From Phycisphaerales bacterium (GTDB lineage Bacteria; Planctomycetota; Phycisphaerae; Phycisphaerales; UBA1924): DNA of 11,196 nt. Where the stretch lies: positions 1 to 11,196 of the forward strand of contig JAIEQQ010000090.1 in assembly GCA_019747615.1 (NCBI GenBank). Reading direction: 5' to 3'. The position numbers and the translations under genes were made by a program. Below, piece by piece: positions 1-6,754 of the stretch. Position 1 is the first letter of the stretch. Each line of letters starts with the position of its first letter. Below the pieces are notes generated by a model, which was given only the letters and a program-made list of their open reading frames with translations, was not told where the DNA came from and made no database searches.

Positions 1-1284
1 CCCGTGGTCATCGCGATGTGGAAGCCCATGGCCGAGGCCCTGGGTTGGCCGAACAAGCCCATCGGCTGGTCGGACATCATCGCACTGACCAAGTCGGACC
101 AGGGCTGGGCGAAGTACGGGTTCCCACAGTGGGGCCGCTTTAAGTTCGGGCACACGCACCCGGAGTACAGCAACTCCGGCCTCATGGCCATCATCGCTCA
201 GGCCTACGCCGGTGCCGGCAAGCTCAACGACCTCACCGTCGCCGACGTGCAGTCCAAGCCGGTGATCGATCTGATGACCGATGTTCAGCGCGGCATCGTT
301 CACTACGGCGAATCCACCGGCTTCTTTGGCCGAAAAATGTTCTCCTCAGGCCCAGAGTTTCTCTCGGCGGCCGTGCTGTATGAGAGCGTCGTGATCGAGG
401 CGGCGGACCCGGCGAAATACACCCTGCCCTTCCCGGTCGTCGCCATTTACCCCAAAGAGGGAACGTTCTGGTCTGAGCACCCCGTGGGGATCATCAACCG
501 GCCATGGGTGACGCCGGAGCACAAGGACGCCGCGAAGAAGTACATCGCGTATCTGCTGGATCGCCCGCAGCAGGAGGCGGCCCTGCGATTCGGTTTCCGG
601 CCCAGCGACGTGTCAATTCCGCTCGGTGAACCCTTTACCGCGGCCAACGGCGTCAACGCCGCCGAGCCCAAGACGACGCTCCAGACCCCGTCGGCGGAGA
701 CCATCAACAGTGTTATAGAACTTTGGAAGCAGCACAAGAAGAAGAGCCACGTCGTGCTCGTCATGGACACCAGCGGCAGCATGAGGAAGGACCAGCGCAT
801 CCAGAACGCGCGCGCCGGCGCGCAGCAGCTCCTGGAGATGCTCGGCGATGAGGATGTTTTCAGCTTCCTGGCCTTCAGCAACCGCCAGGTCTGGCTCGCC
901 GAAGAGGTCCGCCTCAAGGACGAGCGCGCAAAGCTGTCGGCCCAGGCCGTCTCACTGATGGCCGATGGCGGCACGGCGTTGTTTGACTCGGTGTCCGCGG
1001 CGTTTACACATCTCCAGCAGCGCCAGAAGTCCGACCGCATCTCGGCCATCATCGTCCTGACCGACGGCGAGGACACCGACAGCCGCAAGAGCATCACGCA
1101 ACTGCTGGAAGAAGTCCGCAGCGACGAGGAAAAACGTTCGATCCGCATCTTCACCATCGGCTACGGCAACGAGGCCAACGCCAAACAGCTCGAAGATATC
1201 GCCAAAGCGACACAGGCAAAGTTCTACAAGGGCACGCCGCAGAACATCCGCACGGTCTTCAAGGAAATCGCGACGTTCTTCTAG
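1..1284 (+). CDS. Substrate-binding domain + VWA domain protein (5' truncated by window edge)
   Basis: The reading frame is open to the left edge, so the N-terminus, including any signal or membrane anchor, lies outside; numbering counts codon 1 at base 1. Residues ~1-215 are the C-terminal lobe of a periplasmic-binding-like (SBP_bac_11 type) domain, with the motif GHTHP at 50-54 followed by SNSGL at 57-61, as in the next gene. Residues ~250-426 form a VWA domain with a complete metal-ion-dependent adhesion site: DTSGS at 256-260, Thr325 in GGTALFD, and Asp355 in LTDGED. Such domains bind protein partners through a divalent metal. The protein ends with the last VWA helix and has no C-terminal membrane segment. 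The likely role is an envelope ligand-binding protein that recruits a partner through VWA; ligand and partner are unknown. Domain calls are firm, the function is inferred. Confidence 0.88.
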   Translation, partial: PVVIAMWKPMAEALGWPNKPIGWSDIIALTKSDQGWAKYGFPQWGRFKFGHTHPEYSNSGLMAIIAQAYAGAGKLNDLTVADVQSKPVIDLMTDVQRGIVHYGESTGFFGRKMFSSGPEFLSAAVLYESVVIEAADPAKYTLPFPVVAIYPKEGTFWSEHPVGIINRPWVTPEHKDAAKKYIAYLLDRPQQEAALRFGFRPSDVSIPLGEPFTAANGVNAAEPKTTLQTPSAETINSVIELWKQHKKKSHVVLVMDTSGSMRKDQRIQNARAGAQQLLEMLGDEDVFSFLAFSNRQVWLAEEVRLKDERAKLSAQAVSLMADGGTALFDSVSAAFTHLQQRQKSDRISAIIVLTDGEDTDSRKSITQLLEEVRSDEEKRSIRIFTIGYGNEANAKQLEDIAKATQAKFYKGTPQNIRTVFKEIATFF

Positions 1285-1338
1285 AATCTATCCGATCACC
1301 ACCCAAGTCTCGGCCCGATCAGGCCCGAATTTCTCGCT

Positions 1339-1345
1339 GAGGAAG
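1339..1345 (+). promoter_or_regulatory. Ribosome binding site of the substrate-binding protein gene
   Basis: GAGGAAG ends 10 nt before the ATG at 1356. The spacing is slightly long but usable, and it is one of only three recognisable Shine-Dalgarno sites in the window. Confidence 0.5.
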
Positions 1346-1355
1346 CTCTCCAACC

Positions 1356-2597
1356 ATGTCAGACGACCCGAAGTTGACGATCCTGGGCAAGCTCTTTGTG
1401 CTGCTGTTCATCGGCGCCTGCTTCGTCGGGGCCTATGCGCTCTGGGCATACACGCGCCCGGCGACCGGCGGCGCGGGCACCTCGCCAACGAACCCCAATA
1501 GCACCAACTCAACCACCCCAACCCCCGCCGACCCACGCACCACGCCAGAGCCCGCGAATGCCAATACGCCCAATGTCACCATCACCATCGCCTACGGCAC
1601 CGAGAAGCGCCGGTGGCTGACTTGGGCTGTCGAAGAGTTTCAGAAGACTCCCGCTGGCGCAAAGGTCGCTGTGAAGCTGCTGCCGATGGGCTCGATCGAG
1701 GGCGCGCAGGCGGTGGTCAAGGGCGAGACGCCGATCACGGTCTGGGCTCCGGCCAGTTCGCTCTACGAGGCGAACCTCGTGACCGATTGGCAGATGAAGC
1801 ACTCCGGCGAGTCGCCGATCGTCAAGAAGGAAGTCCTCGCCCTGACCCCGATGGTCTTTGTCATGTGGGAGGAGCGGTATCTTGCGTTCGTCGAGAAGTA
1901 CAAGGCGCTGAACTTCCGAACCATCTCGCAGGCCCTCAGTGAGAAGGGCGGATGGAACGCGATCGCAGCCAAGCCCGAGTGGGGCTTTTTCAAGTTTGGC
2001 CACACGCATCCGAATCAGAGCAACAGCGGGCTGATGACGCTGGTGTTGCTGGCGTACGACTTCCACGAGAAGAACAACTCGCTCACGCTCGCGGATATCA
2101 CCGAGCCGAAGTTCGCCGATTGGGCCAATAAACTCCAGCGGGCGGTCACGGGGCTCTCGAACTCGACCGGCAAGATGATGGAAGAGATGGTCCAGCGCGG
2201 GCCCTCCACATACGACGTCTTGTTCGTCTACGAAGCCAACGCGATTGACTATGTCAAGAACGCCGAGGGGCGCTGGGGCAAGCTGCGGGTGGTGTATCCG
2301 GAGCGTAACGCATGGAACGACAACCCGTACTACATTCTGCGGTCGGCGAGCAAGCAGGAAGCCGCGGGAGCGCAGGTGTTTCTGGATTATCTCTTGAGTG
2401 AACCGGTCCAAACACAGGCTCTCGTCCACGGCTTCCGGCCCGCGAACGTCGCGGTCCCCATCAAGTCTCCAGAATCCGCCTTCACCACGATGGAGTCCTA
2501 CGGCCTGCGCGTCGATCTGCCCGGCGTTTGCGAGCAGCCCGGCCCGGAAGTGCTGAACAATCTCTTGATTGGCTGGCAACGGAATCGAGGAAACTGA
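1356..2597 (+). CDS. Membrane-anchored extracellular substrate-binding protein, paralogue of the preceding gene without VWA
   Basis: This 413-residue protein has a short N-terminus, one hydrophobic segment (~9-32), a Pro/Thr/Asn-rich linker (~36-72), and a periplasmic-binding-like domain (~73-400). The domain carries FKFGHTHP at 212-219 and SNSGLM at 222-227, nearly matching the preceding protein. Later segments also align (for example GFRPANVAVPI against GFRPSDVSIPL upstream), so the two are tandem paralogues. The C-terminus (LLIGWQRN) aligns with the linker just before the VWA domain of the neighbour, so this copy simply lacks VWA. The start is supported by GAGGAAG ending 10 nt before the ATG. 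Cys22 sits in an IGAC context that could be a lipobox, but the hydrophobic stretch continues beyond it, so an uncleaved anchor is more likely. No permease lies beside it, so a sensory or scaffold role is as plausible as transport. Confidence 0.85.
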   Translation: MSDDPKLTILGKLFVLLFIGACFVGAYALWAYTRPATGGAGTSPTNPNSTNSTTPTPADPRTTPEPANANTPNVTITIAYGTEKRRWLTWAVEEFQKTPAGAKVAVKLLPMGSIEGAQAVVKGETPITVWAPASSLYEANLVTDWQMKHSGESPIVKKEVLALTPMVFVMWEERYLAFVEKYKALNFRTISQALSEKGGWNAIAAKPEWGFFKFGHTHPNQSNSGLMTLVLLAYDFHEKNNSLTLADITEPKFADWANKLQRAVTGLSNSTGKMMEEMVQRGPSTYDVLFVYEANAIDYVKNAEGRWGKLRVVYPERNAWNDNPYYILRSASKQEAAGAQVFLDYLLSEPVQTQALVHGFRPANVAVPIKSPESAFTTMESYGLRVDLPGVCEQPGPEVLNNLLIGWQRNRGN

Positions 2598-2604
2598 GGG
2601 GAAG

Positions 2605-2667
2605 GCACTGGGGAATGGGCATCAGGCATTCGGCAAGACAACTGATAACTGATAACTGACAACTTTG
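2605..2667 (+). repeat. Nine-unit degenerate heptamer block
   Basis: Starting 7 nt after the stop codon at 2597, the sequence divides into nine consecutive 7-nt units. The first five are of GCA type (examples GCATCAG at 2619 and GCATTCG at 2626). The last four are of AACTGAT type (2640, 2647, then AACTGAC at 2654 and AACTTTG at 2661). The phase is kept across the change of unit. The block fills most of the gap before the PspA-like gene. It has no CRISPR-like spacers and codes for nothing recognisable. Confidence 0.7.
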
Positions 2668-2672
2668 CACCT

Positions 2673-2676
2673 GGAG
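2673..2676 (+). promoter_or_regulatory. Shine-Dalgarno site that fixes a GTG start
   Basis: GGAG lies 6 nt before the GTG at 2683. The in-frame TTG at 2665 has no such site and falls inside the heptamer block, so GTG is preferred. Confidence 0.65.
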
Positions 2677-2682
2677 CTTCGA

Positions 2683-3438
2683 GTGTTCAAACGCATCAGC
2701 AATCTGTTCCGCGGCTTTCTCAGCCTCTTTGTCTCCGGCCTTGAGCGCCGCAACCCCGAGGCCTTGCTCGAGGTCGAGAAAGAGAACCTGCGCAAGCAGA
2801 TCGCGCAGTACAACCAGGGTCTGGCGTCTCACGCCGGGCTCTGCGAACGATTGATGAGCCAGGTCAAGAAGCTCGAGAACGAGGAGCGCGAGCTGCGGGC
2901 CAAGACCGCGGCGAACCTGAAGGTCGGCAATCGCGACGCCGCGGCGCAATATGCGCTTCGGCTGCAATCCTGTCAGCGCGAGCTGACGGAGAATCGCACG
3001 CAGCTCGGCCAGGCCGAGACGACGTATCAGGATTTGAACAAGGCGCGGGATGTGGCGATCTCCGCCGCGAAGGCGAAGATCGAATCGCTGCAGCGCGATC
3101 TGGGCGGTCTGAAGGTCAAGAAGGCCACGGCGGAACTCACCGAGATGGCCAGCGGCATGATCTCGTCGATCGGCGGCTCGGGCGACACGCTCAACCGCCT
3201 GCACGAGATGGTGACCGAAGAGAAGGAAAAGGCCGCCGGTCGTGTGCGCGTTGCGAAGGACAGCATGAACATGGGCGAGGTGTACCTGAAGGACGCGGAG
3301 CAGAAGGCACTGGCGGATCAGGCGCTAGCCGACTTCGCGGCGGCCGAGGGGATCAGCGTGCCTGGAATGCCAGCGGCGAGCACGACGCCGGCGACAAAGT
3401 CCATGGGCCCGGGCGAGGCGGAGCCGGAGAAGGCGTGA
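2683..3438 (+). CDS. PspA/IM30 (ESCRT-III superfamily)-like coiled-coil protein
   Basis: From the GTG at 2683 the product has 251 residues and begins MFKRISNLFRGFLSLFVSGLE, a basic amphipathic helix of the kind PspA/IM30/Vipp1 proteins use to bind membranes. RNPEALLE follows (23-30), matching the 'P-E-x-L-L' start of the family's helical hairpin. The rest is almost all charged, Ala/Leu/Gln-rich coiled coil to about residue 225, then a Pro/Ala/Thr-rich flexible tail (~228-251). Length is slightly above the usual ~220 residues because of this tail. Family members are peripheral inner-membrane proteins that polymerise into rods or rings and repair or remodel membranes under stress. No PspF-like regulator or PspB/C is visible. 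The call rests on N-terminal helix and pattern rather than a catalytic motif; another coiled-coil protein remains possible. Confidence 0.7.
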   Translation: MFKRISNLFRGFLSLFVSGLERRNPEALLEVEKENLRKQIAQYNQGLASHAGLCERLMSQVKKLENEERELRAKTAANLKVGNRDAAAQYALRLQSCQRELTENRTQLGQAETTYQDLNKARDVAISAAKAKIESLQRDLGGLKVKKATAELTEMASGMISSIGGSGDTLNRLHEMVTEEKEKAAGRVRVAKDSMNMGEVYLKDAEQKALADQALADFAAAEGISVPGMPAASTTPATKSMGPGEAEPEKA

Positions 3439-3482
3439 GCGGAGAGAGCCGAGGATGGTCTGTTGAAACGGCCTCTGAAGGA

Positions 3483-3582
3483 GCACCCCTTCAGGGTGCC
3501 ACGCAGATGAGCGACTATTCCGGGGGTGTCGCTCGAAGACTCGCTTCCACCCCCGGCTACTTTCGGGCAGCCCTCCGGGCTG
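3483..3582. repeat. Composite element with three inverted repeats
   Basis: Three perfect inverted repeats follow one another: GCACCC (3483-3488) with GGGTGC (3494-3499), loop 5 nt; CCGGGGGTG (3520-3528) with CACCCCCGG (3548-3556), loop 19 nt; CAGCCC (3568-3573) with GGGCTG (3577-3582), loop 3 nt. No T-run follows, so it is not a typical intrinsic terminator. It resembles dispersed intergenic hairpin repeats I associate with planctomycete and verrucomicrobial genomes, which is from memory and unverified. Confidence 0.6.
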
Positions 3583-3647
3583 AAGAACAGTTGACGGACT
3601 CAACAGAACGTGCTGAGGAACGAGGGACGAGGACGCTCTCTCGCCTG

Positions 3648-3710
3648 CTGAAAACTGACCACTCACCACTGCTTGCTGAAAGCTGCCCCCAGAAGGCTGA
3701 CCGCTCCCCT
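3648..3710 (+). repeat. Nine-unit degenerate CTGAAAA-type heptamer block
   Basis: Nine consecutive 7-nt units, nearly all beginning CT: CTGAAAA (3648), CTGACCA (3655), then variants such as CTGAAAG (3676), CTGACCG (3697) and CTCCCCT (3704). The block ends 5 nt before the ATG at 3716. A shorter 7-nt pattern of GGGACGA type precedes it at 3617-3637 in another phase. Size and unit length equal those of the block at 2605-2667. Confidence 0.65.
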
Positions 3711-3715
3711 CCCCC

Positions 3716-4534
3716 ATGTATCGTTATCTCAAAGCCGCGTACTTGGTGAGGCCGCGGGTGCCGGGCCTTGGCGCGCTGCCGGTGAATGTGCTGAGCGCGG
3801 TGGCGTTTCTGGTCGTGGGTTTTGCGGGGTTCCCATTTCTGTGGCCGCTGGGCGCGGGGCTGATCGGGGCGTTCTGCTTTGTGCTTGCAAGCACGCCGCG
3901 CTTTCGCAGGCTCGTTGACGCGATCGAACAGCAGCGCGGCAGCAGCGCCGCCCTCACCAAACGAGCCGACCTCATCGCCTCGCTGGACTCCGAAGCCCGT
4001 CAGCGCCTCGCCACGCTCATGCAACGTTGCGGGCGCGTGCTGGATTCGCACCGGCGCACGGGCGCTGACGAGTTCTCCATGCGCACCACCGGCGAGGCGC
4101 TGGACCGCTTGCAGTGGGTCTACCTCAAGCTTCTCATCGCCCGCCAAACCCTCGCCGACCGACAGGACGAGATCGACGGCGGCCAACTCCGCGTCGAAGC
4201 GGCGTCCATCGAGAAGGAACTCACCTCCGAGAAGCTCTCATCCTCGATGCGCCAAAGCCGACAGGCCACGCTCGATCTGCTCAACAAGCGACTGGAGAGC
4301 CTCTCAACGCGCGAACAGACCGAGGCGGAGATCGATTCGGACCTCCGCCGCGTCGAGGCCCAGGTCGATGTCGCGCTCGACGAGGCCACCATGAACAGCG
4401 CGCCAACCGCCATCAACGTGAACATCGAACTGGCCAGCCAACTCATGGACGCCAGCATCTACGGCAACCGAAGCGACGCCATCGCCGACCTCGACCAAAC
4501 GTTCGGCACAAGCCAACAGGCACTCCAGAATTGA
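3716..4534 (+). CDS. Protein with two N-terminal membrane segments and a long helical cytoplasmic domain, unknown family
   Basis: I do not recognise a characterised family. The 272-residue product starts with a basic stretch (MYRYLKAAYLVRPR), followed by two hydrophobic segments (~23-42 and ~43-59) and then a basic stop (RFRR 62-65). Residues ~66-250 are charged and Ala/Leu/Gln/Glu-rich and probably helical or coiled coil; the C-terminus is polar. The layout (short membrane hairpin plus cytoplasmic coiled coil) recalls XpaC-like proteins of toxic-anion-resistance loci, but I see no decisive motif. Between a PspA-like gene and an AAA+ gene it could be the membrane receptor or adaptor of that module. 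No Shine-Dalgarno site is visible: the ATG follows a C-rich tract that ends the heptamer block. The coding frame is well supported, the function is not. Confidence 0.75.
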   Translation: MYRYLKAAYLVRPRVPGLGALPVNVLSAVAFLVVGFAGFPFLWPLGAGLIGAFCFVLASTPRFRRLVDAIEQQRGSSAALTKRADLIASLDSEARQRLATLMQRCGRVLDSHRRTGADEFSMRTTGEALDRLQWVYLKLLIARQTLADRQDEIDGGQLRVEAASIEKELTSEKLSSSMRQSRQATLDLLNKRLESLSTREQTEAEIDSDLRRVEAQVDVALDEATMNSAPTAINVNIELASQLMDASIYGNRSDAIADLDQTFGTSQQALQN

Positions 4535-4543
4535 CGACGAGAC

Positions 4544-4710
4544 GATTCGTACACGGAGCAGACGGAGATCACGGAGGAACACGGAGAGGAGAGGCAAAGT
4601 GGCAAGTGGCAGAGTTGTGTATCGACAAAGCGACAGTGAGCACATCGTGTGGCGGGCCGCGACTTCCCTCCGTGTTCCTCCGTGATCTCCGTTTCCTCCG
4701 TGTACGAATC
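4544..4710. repeat. 43-nt near-perfect inverted repeat built of ACGGAG units
   Basis: The left arm (4544-4586) and right arm (4668-4710) are reverse complements over 43 nt with two mismatches, around an 81-nt centre. Each arm contains four ACGGAG cores (left arm at 4553, 4562, 4571 and 4581), spaced 9-10 nt, and both outer ends carry GATTCGT or its complement. The centre has a small tandem AGTGGCA. The transcript could fold into a very long hairpin between two co-oriented genes. No flanking target-site duplication is visible. Confidence 0.8.
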
Positions 4711-4812
4711 CTGTGTTGCCTTTGCATTCCTGTTCACCCTTTGCGTGCTCTGTGTCGTCGACCTTTCCTGATCGCAGCGCCGACCCGAAACCGGGTCTGT
4801 GGCACGGCTGAA

Positions 4813-4832
4813 GCCTGAGCTTGCGCTCAGGG
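4813..4832 (+). repeat. Small hairpin upstream of the AAA+ gene
   Basis: CCTGAGC (4814-4820) pairs with GCTCAGG (4825-4831) around TTGC. With a bulged G the stem extends by about two further pairs. No T-run follows; a pyrimidine-rich octamer block follows instead. It may stall polymerase or protect RNA, but that is unproven. Confidence 0.45.
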
Positions 4833-4834
4833 CT

Positions 4835-4866
4835 CCCTTGAACCCCTGATCCCTTGATCCCTTCCC
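4835..4866 (+). repeat. Octamer block (CCCTTGAT type) abutting the AAA+ start
   Basis: Four 8-nt units run in register: CCCTTGAA (4835), CCCCTGAT (4843), CCCTTGAT (4851) and CCCTTCCC (4859), ending 6 nt before the ATG at 4873. The block makes the 5' leader pyrimidine-rich and leaves no room for a Shine-Dalgarno site. The rest of the 338-nt gap (4535-4872) contains the inverted repeat and small hairpin listed separately, and no gene that I can support. Confidence 0.6.
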
Positions 4867-4872
4867 CCCACC

Positions 4873-6630
4873 ATGAACCGCCCTCTCCCCCCATCACCCG
4901 CCGCCCCCTCGCCCGCCGCGCTGCCCCAGTGGGCGGCGAACCTGATTCTCCAGTATGAGTCCGGCGCCGCGGGCCAGTTCATCCTCCACGGCAACGTTCA
5001 CGATCGCGTGTTGCTGCCAGCCACCAGCGCGACGCAAGGCGCCGCGCCGATCCCAGCGCAGCCCCAGCGACTCGGCTCACTCACAGACTTCATCGGCCTT
5101 GCATTGCTCCCTCGCTTCGACGTCGTGCTCAGTTACGACCTCGGCAACGGCATCCGCGTCGAGAAGGGCGGCGATCTGTTTCAGCAGTGGCCGGCGTTCA
5201 AGGCCAGCGGCGGCGCGCTGCCGAAGGAGCCGCGTGCGGCGATTGAGGCGATCACGCAGTATCTGCGGTACGTGGCGAATCTCTACCGGCTGACGCAGAA
5301 GCGCACGCAGGTGGGCGTGTTTGTTCGCTCAGCGAATCTGATTGTGCCGTCGGTGCGTGGCGGCGTTTCGTATGACCTTTCGGCGCTGGCGCTGCACATC
5401 CGTGATTGGGCGAGCGATCAGGTGCTGGCGGATCATCCGCTGGCGACGTTTCTGATCACGGAGAACCTGAGCGACTTGCACCCGTTGATCGTGAACAACC
5501 CGCGTGCGGCGCGGATTGAGATTCCGCTGCCGCGGACGGCAGACTTGCAGAGCGCGCTGACGGCGATGGCGCCGGGGTTTCCCAAGGCGCTGGAGGGCTT
5601 TGCGCAGAATCTCGATCAGCCGGCGGCCCAGCTCACCGGCGCGACGCTCTCGGCGGTCGAGGGGATGCTCAAGACCAAGCAGCACAAGAGCGAAGTGATC
5701 ACGCCGGGCGATCTGGCGGCGTTGAAGCGCGAGCTGGTGGAGAAAGACACGCAGGGGCTTATCGATTTCATCCAGCCCGATCGCTCGCTGGACGATCTGC
5801 ACGGCCAAGACGCCATCAAGCAATGGCTCACGCAAGACATCCAGCTCTGGCAGCAGAACGACCTGGGCGCGATGCCCATGGGCTACCTCTTCTGCGGCCC
5901 GGTCGGTACCGGCAAGACGTACATGGTCGAGTGCCTCGCCGGCAGCGCCGGCGTGCCGGTCGTCAAGCTGAAGAACTTCCGCGATAAGTGGGTCGGCAGC
6001 ACGGAGGGCAATCTCGAGACCATCTTCCGCTTGCTGCACGCGCTGGGGCGGTGCTACGTGTTCATCGACGAGGCCGATCAGGCCCTCGGGCGTCGAACCG
6101 CCGACAGCGGCGATAGCGGCGTCGGCGGGCGCGTCTACTCCATGATGGCCGAGGAGATGAGCAACACGCGAAACCGCGGCAAGATCGTCTGGGTCTTGGC
6201 CAGCAGCCGGCCTGACCTCATCGAAGTGGACCTGAAGCGCCCCGGGCGCGTGGATGTCAAGGTGCCTCTGTTTCCGACGACGACGCCGCAGGCGGGCTTC
6301 GCGTTGATGCGAGCCCTGCTCAAGAAGCGTGGCTTGGCTCTGGATGCGTCAGCGTTCGAAACTCTGCAGCAAACAGCGCCGGGCGACCCGCCACGGAGCG
6401 ACGGGCCGACGCTGGTGCCGGATCTGTTGACGCCCGGCGCGGCGGAGGCTCTGGCGGTCAAGGTGTATCGGGCTTCGCGCACGCAGAACTTGTCGCCGCT
6501 GGATGCGCTGCGGGCGAGTTTGCTGGACTATCGCCCGCCGGTGGCGCCGGAGGTGATGAAGTTCCAGATCGGCTTGGCGGTGAACGAGGCGAGTGATGCG
6601 AGCTTTGTGCCCGAGCGGTTCAGGGCGTGA
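4873..6630 (+). CDS. Two-lobed AAA+ ATPase, Ycf46/SpoVK-like
   Basis: The 585-residue product has one intact AAA+ module: Walker A GPVGTGKT at 342-349, Walker B YVFIDEAD with Asp399 and Glu400, a sensor-1 region LASSRPD (442-448), and RPGR at 456-459. In the usual ATNRPD motif the sensor-1 Asn is here Ser445. The linker before the module ([24 protein letters not shown]) resembles that preceding the ATPase domain of Ycf46-type proteins. Residues ~20-225 look like a degenerate AAA-like lobe: no Walker A (HGNVHD at 39-44), yet a sensor-like LITENLSDL (194-202) and IEIPLP (215-220). There are no membrane segments, so it is cytosolic. ATP-driven remodelling of a protein partner is expected, and adjacency suggests the PspA-like or two-helix membrane protein as substrate, by inference. 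No Shine-Dalgarno site precedes the ATG. Confidence 0.88.
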   Translation: MNRPLPPSPAAPSPAALPQWAANLILQYESGAAGQFILHGNVHDRVLLPATSATQGAAPIPAQPQRLGSLTDFIGLALLPRFDVVLSYDLGNGIRVEKGGDLFQQWPAFKASGGALPKEPRAAIEAITQYLRYVANLYRLTQKRTQVGVFVRSANLIVPSVRGGVSYDLSALALHIRDWASDQVLADHPLATFLITENLSDLHPLIVNNPRAARIEIPLPRTADLQSALTAMAPGFPKALEGFAQNLDQPAAQLTGATLSAVEGMLKTKQHKSEVITPGDLAALKRELVEKDTQGLIDFIQPDRSLDDLHGQDAIKQWLTQDIQLWQQNDLGAMPMGYLFCGPVGTGKTYMVECLAGSAGVPVVKLKNFRDKWVGSTEGNLETIFRLLHALGRCYVFIDEADQALGRRTADSGDSGVGGRVYSMMAEEMSNTRNRGKIVWVLASSRPDLIEVDLKRPGRVDVKVPLFPTTTPQAGFALMRALLKKRGLALDASAFETLQQTAPGDPPRSDGPTLVPDLLTPGAAEALAVKVYRASRTQNLSPLDALRASLLDYRPPVAPEVMKFQIGLAVNEASDASFVPERFRA

Positions 6631-6754
6631 TGCTGCACGAAGTCACGCGGGCTGGGGGCGGGGTGCTCGCGGCGGACCTTCGGGGATTCAATGGTCGTCT
6701 CGCCCGCATTGCGCTTGGTCGCACCTGCCCTGCACTACGCCGATACCATTTGCC

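Noticed and set aside
447..1157. Minus-strand open frame opposite the VWA gene
   Set aside because: Ser/Arg-rich antisense translation; the plus strand has an intact VWA metal site.
1413..1422. Lipoprotein signal (Cys22) in the second binding protein
   Set aside because: IGAC fits loosely, but ten more hydrophobic residues follow the Cys, which is better explained by an uncleaved membrane anchor.
1509..2579. Long minus-strand open frame (356 codons) opposite the second binding-protein gene
   Set aside because: It is the antisense shadow of a clearly conserved gene; its translation is Arg/Leu/Asp-rich with no domain pattern, as expected in high-GC DNA.
4535..4720. Insertion sequence or MITE with target duplication
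   Set aside because: The inverted arms are clear, but no direct duplication flanks them and no transposase is present, so only the repeat is reported.
4814..4831. Rho-independent terminator before the AAA+ gene
   Set aside because: The stem is good but no T-run follows on either side.
5329..6039. Minus-strand open frame within the AAA+ gene
   Set aside because: Arg/Leu/Gln-rich antisense translation of a region that encodes Walker A on the plus strand.
6593..6754. N-terminal extension of the ABC ATPase
   Set aside because: It would overlap the AAA+ gene, is low-complexity, and precedes the conserved domain; the ATG at 6755 is adequate.
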